NCBI GenBank assembly: GCA_013368325.1
Contig: JAACJK010000186.1
Coordinates: forward strand, 1 to 41,157
Reading direction: 5' to 3'
Source: Ephemerocybe angulata
Lineage: Eukaryota; Basidiomycota; Agaricomycetes; Agaricales; Psathyrellaceae
Length of the DNA: 41,157 nucleotides
Shown here: piece after piece, positions 26,546 through 38,025 of the stretch
Numbering within the stretch: position 1 is the first letter of the stretch
Layout of the letters: each line of letters opens with the position of its first letter
Translations under genes and position numbers: made by a program
Notes under the pieces: generated by a model
Told to the model about the DNA's origin: nothing
Databases searched by the model: none
Seen by the model: only the letters and a program-made list of their open reading frames with translations

Positions 26546-27430
26546 ATGTGTTGTCTTTGCTATGAGCCAACTACTACATGTTTTCCAAAGCCCCACATTC
26601 AACTGTCAAGTGACAGTTAGTCTGCAAATGCAGTAGCAATTAATAGACGCCCCGGGCGCTTAATTGAGCAAAAATTCAATATCACATCCTCAGTCCCCAA
26701 ATAGACGTTAAAAGCAATTTAATTACGGCATAAGGTGAGTAATACATACGTACATTGACCTGAATATCGAACGGAATCTGCCATCCAGAAATGGCTCGAG
26801 GTAGCAGCGGGCCCAGCCTGCGGTACTTCACCCAAGGTTTCGGGCCTTATGTGATGCCCCTGCAGCTGACAGCTGGTACATACATACCTAGCACACATCG
26901 GAACCTAGACGGAAGCCCCGTAATTCCTCTAATCTACCTCAATCATTGCTTCCCCGATGGTGCCGTGCGCGAATGAGACAAGGTTAAGGCGGTGTGAGTC
27001 CCGAGAAATACACGTGTGCTCGGGTCGGCGCGTTATGAGACGCGGTGTCATAAATCAAGGTCCGATTGGAGCAATTTTGAGAGGAAGGTTACGTACCTGT
27101 GTGACATTCAAAGGAAAGATAAACTGGAAGAGGAAAGATGAGAAAACATCTCGGCGTATTATTACTTATTTTGCCCTTACCATATTGAGCACGGGGCTTG
27201 GCCCTTGATGAAGTCTATTTTCCACGGAACTACAGTCAGAGTATAATTAGGGTAGAGAGTCAACCGACACTCACCTGCCGACTGACATAGATCCATGCCT
27301 CGGAAATTGAGGGAAAGGGTTGCATGAGTGTCGATGTCGTGAGGCCAAGAATGGGACTTTACTTCAAAGGTGGCGCGCGTCGAGAACCGTGGCATTCAGG
27401 TATTCGGTCTATTCAAGATTCGACCTGGCG
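26546..27430. other. Intergenic or intronic sequence, no recognised gene
   Basis: Minus-strand donor-like signals (CACAG|GTACGTAAC near 27091 and another near 26747) hint at introns, but no exon chain could be assembled and no protein family is recognised. Confidence 0.4.
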
Positions 27431-28250
27431 ACGTCAAGTCACGACACAGATGGATCCGGCGACCGAAATGGTCTAGAAGTCGGGAACGCGCCACTATATT
27501 CTGGGCAAGGTGGGCGACGATGTGGACTGCAGTAGGGCGGAAATATGAATTGGATCGAGAGGGCATAGTGTGACAGAAAATCGAGATACGTACCTGAAAA
27601 CACGGATGACGAAGTCACGATATAAATTCATCCCGCGGTCGAGGTAATGACTATGTCATACATGAAGCTGGATGGAGCCGCGCAATTTCCCCGAGCTCCG
27701 TCGTGCCTTTCCCCTGCTGGGCCTCGTCAAAGATGGGAGAACAAAATCATCAGCACAATGTACTGTATTGCGCCAAGGAACTATGACTGTCTAACGTTGG
27801 GCTACGAATATGATTAAAATGTGGATGATGTGCGAGTCGAAGGTGTGTACGTACCGGGGTCACCGGTGACAAAATCACAAAAGAAATGAATCCGGCAGCG
27901 ACTTCAATTGATCTGGAAAGCCGCAGCGTTGGGGCCGCCGTAACCTGGGGAATGGTCCGAGGAATGCTGGCATGGCGAAGTCACGACAGAAATTCATCCG
28001 CCGATCGAGGTGGTCAAGGTCAGCTTGCCTGTGCGAAATAAGGTCAGGGCGACGCACCGAACATTCCCCCAGGAAACTCGAGTATCACCCGTCACGGTTC
28101 TGACCGCCACATACTGGAGCCCAGCTCCGAGACTTTCGACGATGTCTAGAGAGCAGCGGGTCAGTCAACGAAGCGTAGTAAGTCTGTCACGTACCAATCG
28201 TCTATATTGCCCCGACATGATAGAAATGAATCCCACGAGCGGAGCCTGGG
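27431..28250 (-). other. Cluster of repeated FYR exon modules, unrecognised or decayed gene
   Basis: Five copies of a ~36 bp coding-like module lie on the minus strand near 27465, 27640, 27890, 28000 and 28230. In the same frame relative to the motif they read GRRIHLCRD, DRGMNLYRDF, RCRIHFFCDF, DRRMNFCRDF and ARGIHFYHVG. Three are followed by a GTACGT donor within 15-60 nt. The copy at 28230 runs into a stop codon, and the frames between modules do not join cleanly. I do not recognise the protein. It may be a multi-exon gene with duplicated exons or its remains. Confidence 0.5.
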
Positions 28251-29195
28251 AGGCTGGCGAGATGACGAAAGACGAGTCGGGTACTGTGGGCGGTGGTTTG
28301 CACTAATACATCTAGAGCTTTCAGAGCTGTGTCGAGGTGATTGAGTCAATCAAGCCAATGAAGGTATATAGCTTACCATATAGCTTCTGAGGTTGCAAAG
28401 TGCCGAGGAGGCTACAGGGTTATTGCGATGGAAGAACATCCTAGGAGTTAAGCCCCAACCCAGAGTACGTTGGGAACGATAGGCTCACCTTGAATAAAGA
28501 AGAACCGCCGAAGAACTGGGTTGTGGGAAAGAATGGAAAGAGAGTGTACGGAATTGCCTCGTCGACATCGGGATGCGAACGGCGCAGGCGATGTCCTGCT
28601 CTAAGTCTCCCATCGGGCGTGCGTCTTCCTCCATCTTCTGGAGTCGCATTAGAACGATGAGGAGGCATATGAAATACATGTATTCAGCAGTCCGGTGTGG
28701 TATAGCATCGCAGTACAAGAAAGAGCATGACCAAATAGTGTTAACGCTGGGCTGGGGAGGACTCACCCGTTCCACCACCACTCGTAATCATGTTGACCCG
28801 CCGTCACGTCCCTGCCCATCCGTCCACCCATCGTCGATGCCCGCTGCCACCCTCGTATCCCTGACCATCGCCCGATGTTATGACATTTATTCTCAGACTC
28901 AGGTTGCAGAGGTTACATCGGGCTGTAACGAGAGCTTCCCACGCCCGTGAGCTCGGCGTCAAATGTTGTAAGTCCACATTCACCGACCCTAGGAATTGAG
29001 ACTGACATTATATCACCACAGCGTCTAATACCAGACACCAATGAACCACCCTGTCCGCCGGTCACAGCAGGTCCAGCCGCGACTCCAGCGTCGGATGTGC
29101 ATCCACCCTCCGATGTCCCATTTACATGACTCGCAGCCCGAGACCTGATCAAGTTCGCAGTCATGCTTCTCTCCTCATGCCACTGCGGGTCTACA
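28251..29195. other. Unassigned sequence with possible minus-strand exons
   Basis: A minus-strand frame that starts at 29209 and continues to 28913 is plausible as exon sequence: it holds VAAGPAVTGGQGG and a candidate intron with a GTATTA donor and CCTAG acceptor near 28983-29033. I cannot link it to a family or to a complete gene. Confidence 0.3.
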
Positions 29196-29199
29196 GCTA

Positions 29200-29870
29200 T
29201 ACGACACACACCGCTGATGATCTATAGTCTGAAGCAGTGGCGCACCTCTGACGATGTCCGCCGTTCATGACCATCTCTCTCGACGCCCACCACCATGACA
29301 CACACCTGGATCGACCCCGCCCTCGCGCTATCCACACCGTCACACCTATCGCCCTGCCGGCACCGCCTGCGTCCGTCCTTCGTTTAAGAATGACTGGGTC
29401 AACACCCGCCCGCTCGCCGTGCGCCGCCACCTGAGCCATCGCCCTGCCACCTACTAGCCTCTGCGCGCCCCACCACCGCGTCAGTCTTGCACACGCCGCT
29501 CGTAGACCCACGACCGAATCGACACCCTCGTCGTCCCATCGACCGCATCGCTGTGAACCTCCCTTCGCGTAGCCGTAGCCATACCTGCATGTAATAGTTA
29601 GTAGTAGTCCCCATGGCCCCGCGTCGGGGACATACGGTCCCTCTGCGCGCCGGGTCAATAATGAAGGGGGCGGAGAATGAAGCACCTAATTAAAAGGCCT
29701 TGAAAGGACGCTTTGTGAGCGCAAAACGGGGAAGCACAAGAAGGGATTTCAAAGCAGTGATAGTTACCTCTCACCGCAAAGCACCACCGTGTAGCGCCAC
29801 ACCCCCCCTTCGAGCACACGAGGAACCCTTGACTCGATGCAAAGAAATGAATTATAGAGTCGTACTTAAA
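29200..29870. other. Intergenic stretch with a duplicated short element
   Basis: No gene is recognised. At about 29597-29670 lies CCCTCTGCGCGCCGGG followed by AATAATGAAG, which recurs with flanking similarity at about 39880-39960. Both copies sit just beyond the 3' end of a minus-strand gene remnant. Confidence 0.45.
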
Positions 29871-29875
29871 CACAC

Positions 29876-30852
29876 CTAATCGACCTTCCGACTCCACTTC
29901 CTGCCTGTCGGAGTACCCGTCCTCGCAGGTGGGGTCCTAACACCACTCGCAATCGGCTCATACAATCCTCCAAGTGCTCTCTCTTTTCCGATGGAATCCG
30001 AGATCGGACGGAGCCCCTCCCCAACCGTCCTAAGACCTTCCTCTCCTCGTGCTTCCCCCAGTACATGTACATCTGAGCAGCGAGGACAGTGTTGAGGATG
30101 AGGGCGAGGAGGAGGCTGGACTGGACGAGCGGGTCGCCGACCTCCTGTGCGGTGAAGACGCGGGCGAGGCAGCCCAGGACCTGGGGGACGACGGCGAAGG
30201 CGGAGAGCTGCCCCGTCGACTGTGCATGTGCGTTCTGGCGGATCTGCGGGAACTTGGAGATGAGGCTCAGCGGAAGCGTCGCGAGCGGGAGTGCGAGGGT
30301 GTCCTTTGATATGACGCTGAGGGCGTAGGTGGTGCACACGGCGGCGACGGTGTCATGAGGAGCCGCGAGGACTTGAGTTTGTTGGGGATGGGCGAGTAGA
30401 GGATGATTAGGAAGGTGATGATGGTGATTTGGAGCGCGAGGAAGAGGTTCTCGCCGTAGGTGCTGAACGGGAAGGCGTTCCAGACGCTATATGCGAGTGT
30501 GATAGCGTATGACAGCGTTTCAAGCACGTATGACGGTAGAGAGGGCCCTCGCGCGTTGATGACTGGGATAAATTCGTAAGAATAATAGAGATGGAAAATG
30601 GCTGGGACGCACTGAGGAGGATCGACCACAATTCCGACTCCCAAAGCCTTCGATAGCGCATATTTCAGACAAGGAATGTCGCTAACGTTCAAGTTTTCAT
30701 CCAGGCTGGTGTAGCATTTGTAGAGCGACGGTGAGTACGGTCCAACTTCCAGGGTTCAAACTATTGTGAACTATACCTCTCCGACGGTTGATACTCCAAG
30801 ACCCTTCACAAACCAAGGCAGATTCTGTGGGATGGCTCGAACGGATGTTCAT
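29876..30852 (-). pseudogene. MPDU1-like (PQ-loop, dolichol-phosphate-mannose utilisation) gene, broken
   Basis: The intact family consists of small ER membrane proteins with two PQ-loop repeats, needed for use of dolichol-phosphate mannose and glucose in N-glycan and GPI-anchor synthesis. Family-type segments appear in order: QNLPWFVKGLGVSTVGE, KCYTSLDENLNVSDIPCLKY, SLPSYVLETLSYAITLAYS, FPFSTYGENLFLALQ, SKFPQIRQNAH, STGQLSAFAVVPQVLG, LARVFTAQEVGDPLVQ and the C-terminal GRKWSRKVD with stop at 29876. It is damaged: the ATG at 30852 is one base out of frame with what follows; the first intron's expected acceptor reads CTCTAC, not AG; the first PQ-loop is replaced by DPPQCVPAIF; and apparent single-base losses shift frame near 30380 and 30025. 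The identification rests on several family-specific segments. Some of the single-base shifts could be sequencing errors; the acceptor and PQ-loop changes could not. Confidence 0.85.
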
Positions 30853-33385
30853 TGTTGCGGAATGCAGCAAAGATGTGTTGACGCCGTTGGGCATCATCAC
30901 CGAGGCTGTGATGTATGCGGCTGCGAGGGCGCCATGAGAGCAGGGAGGAGCAAGGGATACCATGCCGCGTCACGCGATGCGATGACGCACACGCTGCTGA
31001 GCGACGTCGTGGTCAGGAGCAAGCCATCGCCGATCCCGAGCCCGCCCGCATCTCAAATGGACATGGGAACCGACATCCCATTTCGGTCAGAGGCCTCGCG
31101 CAGCTTCGAGATAGCGTATTACGAACATTGTAGTTCACAGTACTGTAGCACATTGTCATTCTGCTGCATTGCGTGTTCAAACACTGTAGTTCGCGGTACT
31201 GTAGCACATCATCATTCTGCTGCATTGCATGTTCATACGTTCAGCCCCACGCTTCGCACGAGCCAAGACCAGCGCTAGTCCGAGGCTCAACGCTGGGCAA
31301 CGACTTACCCCAATGGGTACGCCCTTCTCGCTACCACTCTAGCTGAGTTATTCCCAGATACACCCCATGATACCGCTTCCTCGATAAACTTAGCCATACA
31401 TCCCATTCTGGCCAGACGCGCTTCGTGCTCAATCGGGATGGCGATAAGTATGCTGCAAGTCCAGTGATACAAAATTATATCGTGGGCCGTAGTGCGTGAT
31501 GATATATTAGAATGGGTCTGCACTGCATCGCCGATCATGTATCGAAGCCCGCTCCTCGTACGCGCAGCACCACCCCTTCGGGGCTCGGCGCAGAGCCAAC
31601 GCGAAGCAACGCCTCACCCCGATACAGTGAGCGCACTCTGTTCTCGCATGTCCATCTCGAAATCTCACCTATGTACACACCTCTCACGCACTACTCTACC
31701 CACCCTTGCTGATATCTCTCCCTCGCACACTATCCACGCAATGGTGGAATCCGGCTAGGACACATACACTAAATGTAAGCAATAACCAAGAGCTCGCAGA
31801 GGCCTAACAGGGAGGATTTGGACAAACGACAGCCCGGCAAAACACATTCAATTATGCTCGTACCGAGGACAGTCTATACATAGCTGTAACACATCAGAGC
31901 TCTATATCATAAATCAAGAATACAAACGTACATTTGCACGATCGCGCACATGCTATAGCCAGCTATTCACTCTTGATGGTCAACAACAAAATCAATCCAA
32001 AACAATGAAATAAACTCACCCGTCATGTTCGGCACCGTACACCCAGCTCATGCGCTTCTGAGTGCGAGTCAGAACAATGATCCTCACACAGCAAATAATC
32101 AGATAGGCATGCACAGACACCTTCTCCATCGAGACGGGTCAGACGACACCCTCAAAACGCACGCGTAGCGCCGAGCCAAGAAATATGACGAGGGGGATGT
32201 ACCTCAGCCACGGCCCGCAGGCATCACAGCCTGAGTAAAGAGCAAGCATGAGCAAGCAAATTTGTGTGAATGAGCCTGGTGAACTTACTGATATCCGACG
32301 TGGGGACGCGAGTGCAACGACGGTACCTGGTGAGTAATAAGTACCAAGAATAAGTGGGACGATATGATGTAGGAAGCTGTAAGGATAACGTTTAGCTCAG
32401 ACGACGTGCTCGGGTAATTGTAAGAGTGCGTGCTGGCGTGGGGTGAACTCGGGGCAGAGGGGAGAAGGAGTACCGCGTCAACGTACCGAATATTGCCGCC
32501 ATCCATCGTCGTGCGCTGGCATTCCGGAAAAAGGAAGTATGCGTGAGCTCGTCGTGGTAGGGGAGGTCAATGTATAATGCTGAGCGTACCGATGTGTCTG
32601 TAATGGGTGAGGGGTGAGGAGCGACAGAGGCATGAGCACAGAGCGGGGATATGTTGAGCTCAACGGGGTGCGTATCTGGGTGCGATGTCACCAGTCGCTA
32701 AGGCAGGTATAACTATGTGGAGGTCAGTTTCCGGCATGGCATGGAAGGTGCTCAAGGGACGTACGCACAGCGGCGAGCGCGCTGCGCTACAGCAACGACG
32801 AGACGAAGATGAGTGAGGTGAGTGATACAGAGAAAAAGACACCAGGAAGGCCGTCGTCACCGCCGTCGATGGCAACAGCGACGACAGCGACGACACACAA
32901 TAGAAAATGGACGGGAAAGGAAGGATGGAGGGAAACAGTATTGGGGGAAAGGAAAGAGCAGGTTGTGACATATAACCGGGTGAGAGAGTGACATGATGTG
33001 CCCGCCATCAGTCACATTCGGTGCGGGATGTTGAATCCGGTGAACGGACTTAGCGGGGAACGATATCTCATCGGAGGGCAGACTATGTTGTCCTCGCAAC
33101 TGGGTATCTCGGAAATGAGTCGGAGATGGCAAGGTGTGATGAACAGGTGAAGGAGAAATCAACAACTATTCTTAACGTGTAAATAGATTCTTAAACGATG
33201 GCGACACACCCGCTGCCATCAACCTTACACCCTCCGTCGATGAGCCTACGCAGTCAACACGCAGCTGTCTCCAGTCTCTCCTACTCGGATTCGACTTTAA
33301 TTGCGGTCAATGAGTGCTTGGATCGCAATCCCAACATCGTCGTTATGTAAATACTAAGTACATTATTATGTACTGGTATTGATGT
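30853..33385. other. Unassigned intron-rich-looking sequence
   Basis: No gene is recognised. It holds a 56 bp direct duplication at about 31125-31240 and, from 31.9 to 33.2 kb, several minus-strand donor-like GTACGT sites (near 32480, 32582 and 32757). Short hydrophobic frames around 32.8-33.0 kb match no family I know. Confidence 0.35.
31125..31240. repeat. 56 bp direct duplication
   Basis: Two adjacent copies contain CACTGTAGTTCGCGGTACTG (or ATTGTAGTTCACAGTACTG) followed by TAGCACA and CATTCTGCTGCATTG. They differ at several positions, so the duplication is not recent. Confidence 0.8.
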
Positions 33386-33586
33386 TTACACGCGCAGGAT
33401 AGCCTCGTCGAGGGATAGAATTCCGCCGGCCGAGTGACGTTCAGTCGCTGGTGCATAGCCCCACCAGAAGTCAACCACACACCCGGTGTGGTCCACCCCC
33501 ACGTAGTTTATGCGCTCCATTTCGTCGTCATTGCTTTGAGACAACGTATCTAATTCGACGTATTGAGGTGTCGTCGAGGGCGCCAT
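33386..33586 (-). CDS. Short hypothetical frame, possibly a first exon
   Basis: A 66-residue frame begins MAPSTTPQYVELDTLSQSND and contains NYVGVDHTGCVVDFWWGYAP. I do not recognise it. In another frame, its 3' part contains TRPAEFYPSTR, which aligns loosely with the FYR exon module seen elsewhere. It starts 31 bases beyond the 3' end of the three-exon gene at 33617 and reads in the same direction. It may be an exon of a larger gene, a small protein or debris. Confidence 0.3.
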   Translation of the reverse strand: MAPSTTPQYVELDTLSQSNDDEMERINYVGVDHTGCVVDFWWGYAPATERHSAGGILSLDEAILRV

Positions 33587-33616
33587 ACGTGAGATGAGAG
33601 GAGATGAATTGATACA

Positions 33617-34020
33617 TCACGATTCGTTAATTACTTCGTAGTCTAGCGTAGGGTACTTGGATAACTGCGCGTGAGTCAGCCTGAGTCCGTTAGCGAGGTA
33701 CGTACGTGCACGAGACCTCCATCGCTGATTTGAATGAGTTCGAGGTGGTGAGGATACACGGTCCATTTCGACTTGTGAGACGGGGATCCATGGGGTCGGT
33801 TATGGCAAATCCACCGATTTCCTATGCTCCAGGTTAGCATATTCGCATGGATGTGGAGGCGTGAAAACAGGTGTGAGACATACCGGTTTAAGTCCCCGGG
33901 GATGTCATCTCGCATGCAGAGATGTTCCGGGTAGACAGGGCGCGGGCGTGAGCTTGGGACATTGCTCGGGGTAAAGCGCAGGAGTAGCGAGTGGGCGTTC
34001 AAGGAGATGTGTCCCGACAT
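33617..34020 (-). CDS. Small hypothetical protein, three exons, 98 aa
   Basis: Exons 34020-33884, 33826-33706 and 33655-33617 join in frame (phases 2 and 0) across introns of 57 and 50 nt. The donors are GTATGT and GTACGT, and the first intron has a CTAAC branch site. The protein starts MSGHISLNAHSLLLRFTPSN, contains NRWICHNRPHGSPSHKSKW and ends YPTLDYEVINES. There is no signal peptide, membrane segment or family I recognise. A decayed paralogue of exons 2-3 is present at 19905-20200. Conservation of both splice sites and the terminal peptide between the two copies supports the exon structure. Function is unknown. Confidence 0.6.
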
Positions 34021-34156
34021 TTGGACTTTGTACCATTATGGTATGTCCCCTGTTAGTTCTTCGACGGGATATCTTGGCGTGCAGATCATATATCTGTGCG
34101 TTTTTAATATATTCAAATTATGTTAATTGAGCCTTTCGATACTTATCACTGTGCTT

Positions 34157-34345
34157 GAATACAGTGCCGGTCGCGGGATAAATTTCTATCGTCTCGGCAC
34201 GTTGTGGATACACCAAGCACCCCTCTCCACCCCCAGTACATCCTTCAACCAAACTTCCCCTTGACGACTCACCAGCTCATTCCTCAAGGTCGCTTGCCGG
34301 ACGAATTTCTATCATCTCGCTTCCCCTTCGCCGGTGCGTCTCTCT
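34157..34345 (+). pseudogene. Inverted copy of two FYR exon modules
   Basis: Plus-strand 34157-34345 is similar to minus-strand 38630-38450 over about 180 bp. Shared parts are ACAGTGCCGGTCGCGGGAT, an intron-like tail GACGACTCACC...CCTCAAG, and the second module GTCGCTYGCCGGACG. The modules read GRGINFYRLG and ACRTNFYHLA. The second is followed by a GTGCGT donor-like site. No start codon or complete gene is visible, so I treat it as a duplicated fragment. Confidence 0.5.
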
Positions 34346-36400
34346 CTCGCTTGTACCCACCTCTCTCCTCCCTCTGGCGTATATTGCGCTCGCGATCGCC
34401 GCACGTTGTTGCGTCGTCCGTCTTCTCTGATGTGTGGAAGGGCGAGTGCATCGTCCCTTGAAGTACGGCGAAGGGTCGGTGGTTTATATCGACAGTTCAT
34501 GTATAGAATATCAAAGTTAATACATTATTCAATGGTGATAGTGTGATGTCCCGTCTCGTTTCCAGTTATATGACTAGTCCTCCGCTAGTCTGTAATATGG
34601 ATGTCTATGTGAGTACCATTAAAATTAAATTTGATTGAAATTTTTGCCCTACCGACTGACTGTGAATTCACTGAATCGCGAACACATGTGAGCAAAGTCA
34701 AATAACTCGCGGTACAGCAAGCCAAACCCATCAAATGTGTAGTACAGCCATTCGCGTAGCCACAGCTCACGAAACATGCCCAGAAGATACAAATACTCAA
34801 ATTGACCAACTCCACCAGGGTCATACAAAGTCAACAAAACCAAGTCTATTCATTTCATACGATGTATATCAGATTATCAGGCCAACATCCTACATATCTA
34901 CATCGTGCGACACACAGTAATACCCGGACCACGAGATCTCAAGAAATAGTCATCATCGCCGCCCACTAAACTCATTAGCTCTCGATGCACATTGTAGATT
35001 CTATTTGACCTATCCTGTGGAGTCACCATTTCCAAGTGTCTGCAGAAGATAGGGAGCTTTACGAGACTCCCTTCGGAGGCTACGCGAGCTCGCGTGTATC
35101 ATTCAGAGTTGAAAGAGCTATTCTGATTTTGCACGCACAGCTTGAGCGCGCATTTTGTCGAAATATGGGTCGCGCTTTTCAGAACTCGAAGTATACGACA
35201 TACAGAGCATGGTAAGCTGGAATAGATGTTCAATGGGGCGCCCGAGACGACTATTCCGAGCCTGACTTTCGTGACTATGGTGTGTACGGGTCATTACGCC
35301 TGCTCCCAGCGTATATACGCGTGATATTCCGTCGCGAGTGTTATCACGCCGGATTTCTAGAATCGCTTCGCGAGTATCTAACTGCGAATATTGCGTGCCG
35401 AAACTGCGAGTGTGCATGCACAGAAATGAAAGGACACAACTGCTGGAGGCTCGAGTTCCCAGATGCTTTAGACTGAGCTCTCGGGCGAGATATCATTATT
35501 TGCGTTTCGAATTATCAGGATAATTGATTCAATCCACCCAACTTCTAGGTAATACTACTGACCATAGAGTACTCCACTAACATCGTTCTGAGAAATTTAC
35601 GATAATAGGTGCGCGAATTATCCCACCTCGCCGGGGTCGAGCCTTGGCGCAATATCTGATTTTCGTGAGTCACGCATGGACTCAACTCTTCGTGCTATTG
35701 TACATTCTGCCGCATATATATAAGCTCGTACGATATGTACCACAGCTGAGTTTGCCTCGAACTCACAAGTCCAATTTTCCTCGAGACTGCCCCACAGAGT
35801 TCAATGCGCACATACTTTGCCATGACTCGCCGACAACTCAAATGAAAGGGAATATATTAAATATGGGGTATACTTTAAATATAAATACACATTCCGAGCG
35901 CCCACACAAACCATCAAGCAACTGACAGAGGCCGCACGCACGTCTGATTCCGTGATCTGGAAGAGCAGTGCTCGACCTGTCTCGAGCAATGGGCCGAGTC
36001 CAAAAAAGATGCCTCACACACTTGGTGCGGGAGGAGCAGCTCGGTCCGAAGGCGGTCAGTAAGTTATTCACTTTCTCTGCGCAGTGGACATGGCGAGATA
36101 CGATGGTCTATTAGAAATAGCCACACTCTAGAGGCTGGAGTACTGATATATATTTATGTAGGTAGGAGGTCGCTTGGTCGGGTAACTCACGGTCCAGTGG
36201 TCCCCGCTTTCCCAATCACCGGAGTTGCGGGATTGGACTTGCATTTTCGCTTGAGGGCCTGACGTTTGACGTGAGTTACGCTATCACGTACATACACAGT
36301 GTGGGACTGTGATAAGGACTTTTGTCAAGCCCAAAACACATCGTTCGTGAGCAGACGGCGGTGAGGAGCATTGGGATTCGAAGGCGCGGAGGGAGTTATT
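34346..36400. other. Unassigned sequence, AT-richer
   Basis: Apart from the frame at 34649-34843 (listed separately), no gene is supported. At 36045-36115 lies a diverged copy of the 3' part of the frame at 36409-36699. Confidence 0.35.
34649..34843 (-). pseudogene. Exon-like fragment, aromatic-rich, unrecognised
   Basis: A 64-residue frame contains LTLYDPGGVGQFEYLYLLG, FRELWLREWLYYTFDGFG and LLYRELFDFAH. The residue pattern is very protein-like. There is a stop just upstream of the frame and no good ATG; the frame ends at a TAG. It looks like one exon or remnant of a larger gene. I do not recognise the family. Confidence 0.35.
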
Positions 36401-36408
36401 TAATGTCT

Positions 36409-36699
36409 CTAGGTGGACGTGGTGAGATGCGATTGTCTGGTGCGCTTGGACGGACTGTAGAGAAAATAATATCCGTAGTTTTTACCTAGATACGAGGACC
36501 TCCATTGGTCCGACGCCTCACATTGCGCGCTCAATCGTGTTAAAATCAAATCTATTATCCCCGTCGTATTCAATTGACTCGGATGGTGTGTCACTAGATA
36601 GGGTAATACTTTAGCGTATATCTCGTCATACACGGGAGATATACGCTCGACATGAGCCTCCAAACGCTCCACGCGGGTTTCGTGCCAAGACGATGCCAT
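36409..36699 (-). CDS. Hypothetical protein, 96 aa
   Basis: The frame begins MASSWHETRVERLEAHVERI, a possible short coiled coil, continues VYDEIYAKVLPYLVTHHPSQ and ends SPSKRTRQSHLTTST. Splice-like signals near its 3' part (TCTAG|GTAAAA...CTACAG) would give an intron under 40 nt, so I read it through. A diverged duplicate of its 3' end and downstream sequence lies at about 36045-36115. No family is recognised. Confidence 0.35.
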   Translation of the reverse strand: MASSWHETRVERLEAHVERISPVYDEIYAKVLPYLVTHHPSQLNTTGIIDLILTRLSAQCEASDQWRSSYLGKNYGYYFLYSPSKRTRQSHLTTST

Positions 36700-38025
36700 C
36701 CAAATTCCTTCAGATTTCCGAATGTGGACATATGTAATATATCGTCTATTTTAATCGAGAAAAGTGCCTAAACGCCACATTGTGACAGATTGCCTTGAAT
36801 TATAGAACATCTCGCACGACGTACATGCAAGGATAGCACACTGAATTAGACTCGCACACATTTCGCATGTAAGCGCTCGGGCGCCTATTTTGGAAAGCTT
36901 CATGTGTCGTGCCTGGGCAACCGGTAATCACCTCACGTAAATCACAAATTCTCGGAGTTAATCCTGTGCTGGCTATCCAGCACAAAGACACCCGAGCCGC
37001 GACCCGAAAGTCCAACCATAATTCTGCATCCGGAATTCCGGATGCGATGTTGGACTTTGGGAATGTTACGCTCACTCTCTCAACGGAATCTGTACTCTAA
37101 AAATTTCAAATTTACGTATACAACCGAGGCTGTAGGCAACGCCACTCTGCTTGATGAGCTTAATACGGCGAAGTCAGAATTAATGTCAACAGAGGCACCG
37201 ACGTGACGTACTTACTGTTCGAGCGAACCCCGGCATGCTAAATAGGCTTTGATGGAATTAGTGGCCCACCGAGTGAGGGATATCTGGATCTACGGGGACT
37301 GGAATCAGCGACATTCGGGCGCTCGGAAGTCGAAAATGGAATACTTACCGAAATATGAGGGATATGACGCTGGCGAGAGGGGTCAGCATCAAACTCAGTG
37401 TTGAAAAAACAGAGGACGTACGATGAGAGAGCGATGGTGGCGGCTGAGTGCGAGAAATTCCGCATTTGGGAGTCGTGTGCGGTGTGACGAGATCGGCGTG
37501 CGGGAGGGCGGAATGAAGATGGTGAGAAATGTTAAGACCGACCCGAAGATCCGTGAGGCATGGCTGGGGGTTCAATCAATTCAGCGATGTATTTTGGGAC
37601 GACACGTACGATATCTTGCCCAAATCTGCGAACCCAATTGGGACATGAGCAAATGGGGAACCATGTCAAAGCAACGGGCTTACCCACGTCGAAAATGCGA
37701 ACACACAGAGTGCTCGCGCAGCTCCAAAGTTCTGGGGATGGCTCTACGATGCCTGAGATCAGAGAAAGAAGTGGAAATCGAAGAAATGGACTCACCGAAG
37801 GCTAGAATGAAAACTATTCAGAGTGCTTGCGCAGCTCCCCGCGTCAGACCAACATCGTCTAGTCGACCCGAATAAACGAGCTCACCGAGGGCCAGAATGA
37901 AACCATTCAGAGTGCTTGCGCAGCTCCCCGTGCTGGACTAGCATCGGCTAGTACCCAACCCAGCTCAATCCATGCGAAAGTTGCGGGGGAGAGAGATGTA
38001 GGAGACGCGACCCGAGCATCCGAAG
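36700..38025. other. Unassigned sequence with local duplications
   Basis: No gene is convincing. Two copies of an ~88 bp block start at about 37793 and 37880 (AGAGTGCTTGCGCAGCTCCC is in both), and a third partial copy is near 37708. A longer frame through here reads across these repeats and is not credible as a gene. Confidence 0.4.

Noticed and set aside
28485..28781. Minus-strand frame with a hydrophobic segment (MYFICLLIVLM) as a membrane protein
   Set aside because: Isolated hydrophobic stretch with no family resemblance and competing frames; not enough to call a gene.
37423..37875. A 150-residue plus-strand frame as a gene
   Set aside because: It runs through local direct repeats, has no recognisable domain and no support from splice signals.
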